Assembly (NCBI GenBank): GCA_022769545.1
Contig: JALEJS010000037.1
Location: 1-63,133, forward strand
DNA: 63,133 nucleotides
Direction of reading: 5' to 3'
From: Blautia sp.
GTDB lineage: Bacteria; Bacillota; Clostridia; Lachnospirales; Lachnospiraceae
The position numbers and the translations under genes were made by a program. Positions 59,255-63,133 of the stretch are shown here, one piece after another (positions within the stretch are counted from its first letter, which is position 1; each line of letters starts with the position of its first letter). Under the pieces are notes generated by a model. That model was not told the origin of the DNA. It saw only the letters and a list, made by a program, of their open reading frames with translations, and ran no database searches.

Positions 59255-59288
59255 CGGCGCAGGGGACACCCTGCGCCGTTTCCTTTTG
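59255..59288 (+). terminator. Terminator of the small spore-type gene
   Basis: CGGCGCAGGG/CCCTGCGCCG stem, GACA loop, followed by TTTCCTTTT. Confidence 0.8.
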
Positions 59289-59357
59289 GGCAGGGAATTC
59301 TGTATTTTATGTCCATTTGTCCCCAGGCTCATATAATAGAATAAAAAGGAGTTTCTT

Positions 59358-59675
59358 ATGTTTCCGGTAGAAACTATTTCTGCAAAAATGCTGGACTACT
59401 ATGTGGGGCGGCAGGATGCAGTGATCATAGATTTGCGGGATGCGGAAGAATACGAGAAAAGTCACGTGCGCGAAGCGGTAAACATACCCTATGAACAGTT
59501 TGAGAATGCCCGGACACTGCCGGAGGGAAAGGTTCTGGTTCTGTACTGTGAACGGGGAGGGGCAAGTCTGAAGGCGGCAAAAACTGCCGCGAAAAAGGGC
59601 TATATGACCCGCTCCGTTATAGGCGGTTTTGCAGCCTATCGGGGAAGGAATCTTGTAATTTCCGGGAAGTCATGA
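59358..59675 (+). CDS. Single-domain rhodanese
   Basis: About 105 aa. DAVIIDLRDAEEYEKSHVREAVNIPYEQF is the CH2A-like region; the active Cys is in VLYCERGGAS, a six-residue loop expected to accept sulfur substrates. Cytoplasmic sulfur carrier or sulfurtransferase; partner unknown. Possibly first of a transcription unit with the following phosphoesterase. Confidence 0.9.
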   Translation: MFPVETISAKMLDYYVGRQDAVIIDLRDAEEYEKSHVREAVNIPYEQFENARTLPEGKVLVLYCERGGASLKAAKTAAKKGYMTRSVIGGFAAYRGRNLVISGKS

Positions 59676-59790
59676 TAAGGTAGAACTGTATATGAAAACG
59701 GAAGTGTATGCTGTCGTGCAAAGCGGCAAAGCAGAACTTTTACGGTAAAAAAAGAGATAACTGCCATATTTGGCGGAAGGAGAACAAAAA

Positions 59791-60333
59791 ATGAAGTATA
59801 TGTTTGCATCAGATGTGCATGGTTCGGCATATTACTGCCGAAAAATGCTGGAAGCATATAAGGATGAGCAGGCAGAGCGCCTGGTTCTGCTGGGCGATCT
59901 GCTTTACCACGGCCCGAGAAACGATCTTCCCAGGGATTATGCGCCGAAGGAAGTGATTGCCATGCTCAATGAGAAAAAAGATGAAATTTATGCAGTGAGA
60001 GGAAACTGTGAAGCAGAGGTAGATCAGATGGTGCTGGAATTTCCCGTGCTGGTGGATTACTGTGTTCTGGTGCTGGAAGGGAAAACGTTTTTTGCCACGC
60101 ACGGACATGTCTTCCATACCGGAAATCTTCCGCCGATCAAAAAAGGAGATATTCTGATCCATGGACATACCCATGTACTGAAAGCGGAGGATATGGGAGA
60201 TTACATATGGCTGAATCCCGGCTCGGTATCCATACCGAAGGAAGGGAATCCGCCTACCTATGGGATTTTTGACGGAGAGACATTCGAGATCAAAGCTTTC
60301 GACGGAACCGTTGTCAGAAAAATATATTTATAG
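59791..60333 (+). CDS. YfcE-type metallophosphoesterase
   Basis: About 180 aa; start 59791 after GGAAGGAGAA. Metal motifs ASDVHGS, VLLGDLLYHGP, VRGNCEAE, ATHGHVFH and IHGHTHV are all present. Close to E. coli YfcE (phosphodiesterase of unknown physiological substrate). It has a second, shorter homologue at 62096. Confidence 0.93.
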   Translation: MKYMFASDVHGSAYYCRKMLEAYKDEQAERLVLLGDLLYHGPRNDLPRDYAPKEVIAMLNEKKDEIYAVRGNCEAEVDQMVLEFPVLVDYCVLVLEGKTFFATHGHVFHTGNLPPIKKGDILIHGHTHVLKAEDMGDYIWLNPGSVSIPKEGNPPTYGIFDGETFEIKAFDGTVVRKIYL

Positions 60334-60348
60334 GAAGGAACAGCTGCC

Positions 60349-61518
60349 ATGGAAAAATGGGAACTGATCGCACCATGCCATTTTGGAATGGAGGCGGTAC
60401 TGAAAAGGGAAATACAGGATCTCGGATATGAGATAACCAGGGTTGAGGACGGAAAAGTGACCTTCGAAGCCGATGCGAGAGGGATTGCGGAAGCAAATAT
60501 GTTTCTGCGCACGACAGAGCGGATTTTGCTGAAGGTGGGAGAAATCCATGCGGAAACATTTGAAGAGCTGTTTGACAGGACCAGGGAGCTTCCCTGGGAA
60601 GAGTTCATTCCCAGAGACGGGAAATTCTGGGTGGCAAAGGCCAATTCTGTGAAGAGTAAGCTGTTCAGCCCGTCGGATATCCAGTCTATTATGAAAAAGG
60701 CCATTGTGGAGCGTTTAAAAGGGGTGTACGGCGTGTCCTGGTTTGATGAGGACGGTGCCAGCTTCCCGATCCGTGTGGCGTTTATGAAAGATGTGGCGAC
60801 CATCGGGATTGACACCTCCGGTGTGTCTCTTCACAAAAGAGGATACCGCCAGATGACGGTCAAGGCGCCGATCACGGAGACGCTGGCCTCTGCGCTGATT
60901 ATGCTTACCCCCTGGAACAAAGATCGGATTCTGGTGGATCCGTTCTGCGGAAGCGGAACCTTTCCCATAGAGGCGGCCATGATGGCGGCAGATATTGCGC
61001 CGGGAATGAATCGTTCTTTCCTGGCGGAGGAATGGAAGCATCTCGTGCCCAGACGATACTGGTACGATGCGGTGGAGGAAGCCAGGGACCGAATGAATCT
61101 GACGGCAGAGACGGACATTCAGGGATATGATATTGACCCGGAGGCGCTGAAGGCCGCCAGGGCAAATGCAAAGATGGCGGGGGTGGAGCATATGATTCAT
61201 TTCCAGCAGCGTGCAGTGAAGGATCTGAGCCATTCCAGACCGTATGGATTTCTGATCACGAATCCGCCGTATGGAGAACGTCTGGAGGAAAAGGCAGCTT
61301 TGCCGCAGCTGTACCGGGAAATCGGGGAAAGCTTCCGTCGGCTGGACAAATGGTCCATGTATCTGATTACCTCTTATGACAGAGCAGAAACGGACATCGG
61401 AAGAAAGGCGGATAAAAACCGGAAAATTTATAACGGGATGCTGAAAACTTATTACTATCAGTTCCTTGGTCCGAAACCGCCGAAAAAGAAAAGGGAATTT
61501 GAGGAGCATACAGAATGA
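60349..61518 (+). CDS. RlmL-type class I SAM-dependent RNA methyltransferase
   Basis: About 389 aa. THUMP domain in the N-terminal ~160 residues, ferredoxin-like start (WELIAPCHFGMEAVLKREI), then the Rossmann methyltransferase with SAM motif VDPFCGSGTFPIEAA and the catalytic NPPYGERL (N-P-P-Y). It likely makes N2-methylguanosine in 23S rRNA, as RlmL or YpsC. It lacks the second RlmK domain found in E. coli. Ends overlapping rdgB by 4 bp. Confidence 0.93.
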   Translation: MEKWELIAPCHFGMEAVLKREIQDLGYEITRVEDGKVTFEADARGIAEANMFLRTTERILLKVGEIHAETFEELFDRTRELPWEEFIPRDGKFWVAKANSVKSKLFSPSDIQSIMKKAIVERLKGVYGVSWFDEDGASFPIRVAFMKDVATIGIDTSGVSLHKRGYRQMTVKAPITETLASALIMLTPWNKDRILVDPFCGSGTFPIEAAMMAADIAPGMNRSFLAEEWKHLVPRRYWYDAVEEARDRMNLTAETDIQGYDIDPEALKAARANAKMAGVEHMIHFQQRAVKDLSHSRPYGFLITNPPYGERLEEKAALPQLYREIGESFRRLDKWSMYLITSYDRAETDIGRKADKNRKIYNGMLKTYYYQFLGPKPPKKKREFEEHTE

Positions 61519-62099
61519 AAAAAATTATTTTTGCGACAGGCAATGAAGGAAAAATGCGAGAGATCAGAGAGATCCTGAAGGATGTGGATGCACAGATACT
61601 GTCTCTGAAGGAAGCCGGCATCCATGCAGATATTGTGGAGGACGGAAAAACGTTTGAGGAGAATGCGGTCATCAAGGCAAAGGCAATCTGCGAGATGACC
61701 GGAGAAATCGTGCTGGCAGATGACTCCGGGCTGGAGGTGGATTATCTGAATAAGGAGCCGGGAGTTTATTCTGCCCGTTATATGGGAGAAAACACTTCCT
61801 ATCGGATCAAAAATGCCAGTCTGATCCAGCGTCTGGAAGGTGTCCCGGATGAAAAAAGGACAGCCCGTTTCGTCTGCGTCATTGCAGCGGCATTTCCGGA
61901 CGGGACAGTGAAAACCGTGCGCGGGACGATGGAGGGAAGGATCGGTTACCGGGAAGAAGGCGAAAACGGATTTGGTTATGATCCGATTTTCTATTTGCCG
62001 GAGTACGGCTGCTCTTCGGCGGTTCTTTCCATGGAGGAAAAGAATAAGATCAGTCACCGGGGAAAAGCACTGCGTGCGATAAAGGAAGAATTGTTATGA
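61515..62099 (+). CDS. rdgB: RdgB/HAM1 family non-canonical purine NTP pyrophosphatase
   Basis: About 194 aa. FATGNEGKMREI, VEDGKTFEENAVIKA, VLADDSGLEVDYL, GYDPIFYLPEYG and KNKISHRGKALRA are the complete set of HAM1 motifs. It hydrolyses dITP and XTP to protect DNA. It overlaps both neighbours by 4 bp, forming a coupled RlmL-RdgB-YfcE unit. Confidence 0.96.
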   Translation: MKKIIFATGNEGKMREIREILKDVDAQILSLKEAGIHADIVEDGKTFEENAVIKAKAICEMTGEIVLADDSGLEVDYLNKEPGVYSARYMGENTSYRIKNASLIQRLEGVPDEKRTARFVCVIAAAFPDGTVKTVRGTMEGRIGYREEGENGFGYDPIFYLPEYGCSSAVLSMEEKNKISHRGKALRAIKEELL

Positions 62100-62575
62100 A
62101 AATTCTGATTGTAAGTGATACACATGGGAGAGACCGGTACCTGGAACAGGTAGTGGAACGGGAGGCTCCGTTTGATATGCTGATTCACTGCGGGGATGTG
62201 GAAGGAAGAGAGTTTTTTATCGAGGCACTGGCAGAGTGCCCCTGCTACATCGTCTCCGGGAACAATGACTATTATTCAGATCTTCCGGGAGAAATGGAAA
62301 CGCTCATTGGCGGGAAGCGTGCCTGGATCACGCACGGGCATTATTACGGAATTTCCATGAATAACCGCAGGGTTGTGGATGAGGCACTTCGCCGTGGCTG
62401 TGATATGGTTTTCTGCGGGCATACGCATCGTCCGGTGATCGAGGAATATGGTAATCTGCTTCTGGTGAATCCGGGGAGCCTTACTTATCCGCGGCAGGAA
62501 GGGAGAAAACCGAGCTATGCGGTGATGGCGGTTACCTGGGATGGGAAAATACAGACAGAACTTCGGTATCTGTAA
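62096..62575 (+). CDS. YfcE-type metallophosphoesterase, short form
   Basis: About 159 aa. VSDTHGRD, IHCGDVEG, VSGNNDYY, ITHGHYYG and FCGHTHRP carry the metal ligands. It is commonly found right after rdgB in Clostridia. The overlap of 4 bp suggests coupled translation. Last gene of the operon. Confidence 0.94.
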   Translation: MKILIVSDTHGRDRYLEQVVEREAPFDMLIHCGDVEGREFFIEALAECPCYIVSGNNDYYSDLPGEMETLIGGKRAWITHGHYYGISMNNRRVVDEALRRGCDMVFCGHTHRPVIEEYGNLLLVNPGSLTYPRQEGRKPSYAVMAVTWDGKIQTELRYL

Positions 62576-62590
62576 TATTTTAAAATGAAG

Positions 62591-62640
62591 GGGGAGTATC
62601 GCTTCACAACGGAAAAATCTGTTATGAAGCGATACTCCCC
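62591..62640. terminator. Long inverted repeat between rdgB operon and tRNA cluster
   Basis: GGGGAGTATCGCTTCA/TGAAGCGATACTCCCC, 16-bp arms, between convergent transcripts. No T-run of length on either side. Confidence 0.7.
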
Positions 62641-62649
62641 TGAAATGAC

Positions 62650-62730
62650 TGCGGATAACAGGACTTGAACCTGCACGTCGTAGACACCAGAACCTAAATC
62701 TGGCGCGTCTGCCAATTCCGCCATATCCGC
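62650..62730 (-). tRNA. tRNA-Leu (anticodon TAG)
   Basis: Minus strand GCGGATA acceptor pairs with TATCCGC, discriminator A. The anticodon loop TTTAGGT between CCAGA and TCTGG arms gives TAG. It has a leucine-type variable arm. Confidence 0.93.
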
Positions 62731-62832
62731 CTGTAATATGTAGTTTTGCGGCCCGAAAGGGCGCTTCGCAAAAACGGAAACACTCCCCATGAAGACAAAA
62801 ACTCCTGCCGATCAATCTGCAGGAGTGTAAAA

Positions 62833-62905
62833 TGAAGCATCGGGGATTCGAACCCCGGACAACTTGATTAAAAGTCAAGTGCTCTACCGACTGAGCTAAT
62901 GCTCC
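62833..62905 (-). tRNA. tRNA-Lys (anticodon TTT)
   Basis: GGAGCAT acceptor, D-loop AGCTCAGTCGGTAGAGC, anticodon loop CTTTTAA, T-arm CGGGGTTCGAATCCCCG. Confidence 0.95.
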
Positions 62906-62912
62906 GTATGGA

Positions 62913-62984
62913 CTGGGCTAGCTGGATTCGAACCAGCGAGTGCAGCAGTCAAAGTGCTGTGCCTTACCGCTTGGCGATAGCCCA
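62913..62984 (-). tRNA. tRNA-Gln (anticodon TTG)
   Basis: TGGGCTA acceptor, anticodon arm CAGCA-CTTTGAC-TGCTG, T-arm GCTGGTTCGAATCCAGC, discriminator G. Confidence 0.95.
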
Positions 62985-62994
62985 AAAATGGGAG

Positions 62995-63069
62995 GGTGGA
63001 TACAGGGATTCGAACCCTGGGCCTCCAGAGCCACAATCTGGCGCGCTAACCAACTGCGCTATACCCACC
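62995..63069 (-). tRNA. tRNA-His (anticodon GTG)
   Basis: GTGGGTA acceptor with the extra 5' G typical of histidine tRNAs. Anticodon loop TTGTGGC between CCAGA and TCTGG. T-arm CAGGGTTCGAATCCCTG. Confidence 0.93.
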
Positions 63070-63073
63070 ACAG

Positions 63074-63133
<60 letters not shown>

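Overview
The window looks like a chromosomal segment of a gut-type anaerobic Firmicute, most likely a member of the Lachnospiraceae. Gene families, moderate GC, AGGAGG ribosome binding sites, TTGACA/TATAAT promoters, oligonucleotide-like Opp and Rbs transporters and a near-consensus sporulation sigma-G promoter all point that way. The species cannot be fixed from the sequence. No rRNA, phage, insertion sequence or CRISPR array was seen. The right end is a tRNA cluster (Leu, Lys, Gln, His, partial Arg, all on the minus strand).

Layout. 0.3-1.8 kb: DUF1700 protein and purC. 2.0-7.8 kb: oppBCDFA-type peptide importer. 8.0-9.8 kb: M24 aminopeptidase P. 9.9-12.6 kb (minus): SsuA/TauA-type ABC importer. 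12.8-14.6 kb: phosphopentomutase and an AllA-like cupin. 14.8-20.4 kb: five-gene surface-glycan cluster (GT2, flippase, DegT/DnrJ aminotransferase, WbqC, and a probable divergent ATP-grasp). 20.4-21.8 kb (minus): radical SAM protein of spore-photolyase type. 22.0-27.7 kb (minus): DeoR regulator, nucleotide-pyrophosphatase-like enzyme, AgcS symporter, D-serine ammonia-lyase and Cof-type HAD phosphatase. A divergent MFS gene shares a region of 10-bp-phased repeats with the DeoR gene. 29.5-31.6 kb: GH3 glycosidase.

31.7-50.7 kb is the most unusual part: a bacterial microcompartment (BMC) sugar locus. It has an aldo/keto reductase, a GntR/UTRA regulator, three pentamer (EutN/CcmL) shell genes, one hexamer shell gene and a DeoC-like protein with an amphipathic N-terminal tail. 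These are followed by a zinc alcohol dehydrogenase, D-2-hydroxyacid dehydrogenase, class II aldolase homologue, FGGY kinase and an RbsA/RbsC/RbsB-type importer, then a TIM-barrel protein and a flavin-reductase-like protein. After a degenerate asparaginase homologue and an AraC regulator comes a second small operon: a paralogous sugar-binding protein, a PIG-L/LmbE deacetylase and a second hexamer shell gene. GTCA-NN-TGAC-type sites occur in front of the AKR/GntR pair, the shell operon and the second operon, suggesting one regulon. No aldehyde dehydrogenase or phosphotransacylase is present. Both aldolase homologues have lost residues normally needed for catalysis, so the chemistry is not that of a standard metabolosome.

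51.1-51.8 kb: an MNT nucleotidyltransferase with a broken HEPN partner. 51.9-58.7 kb: a sialic-acid-like catabolic operon (frameshifted AraC regulator, BNR sialidase, NanA/DapA-type lyase, TctCBA tripartite transporter, YhcH family protein). 59-62.6 kb: a small Asn/Ser-rich protein behind a sigma-G promoter, then rhodanese, two YfcE-type phosphoesterases, an RlmL-type methyltransferase and RdgB. Several short dispersed elements recur: a structured 5' leader in three copies, a GTGCGTTCGACYTGA motif in four, and a terminator-linked palindrome in two.
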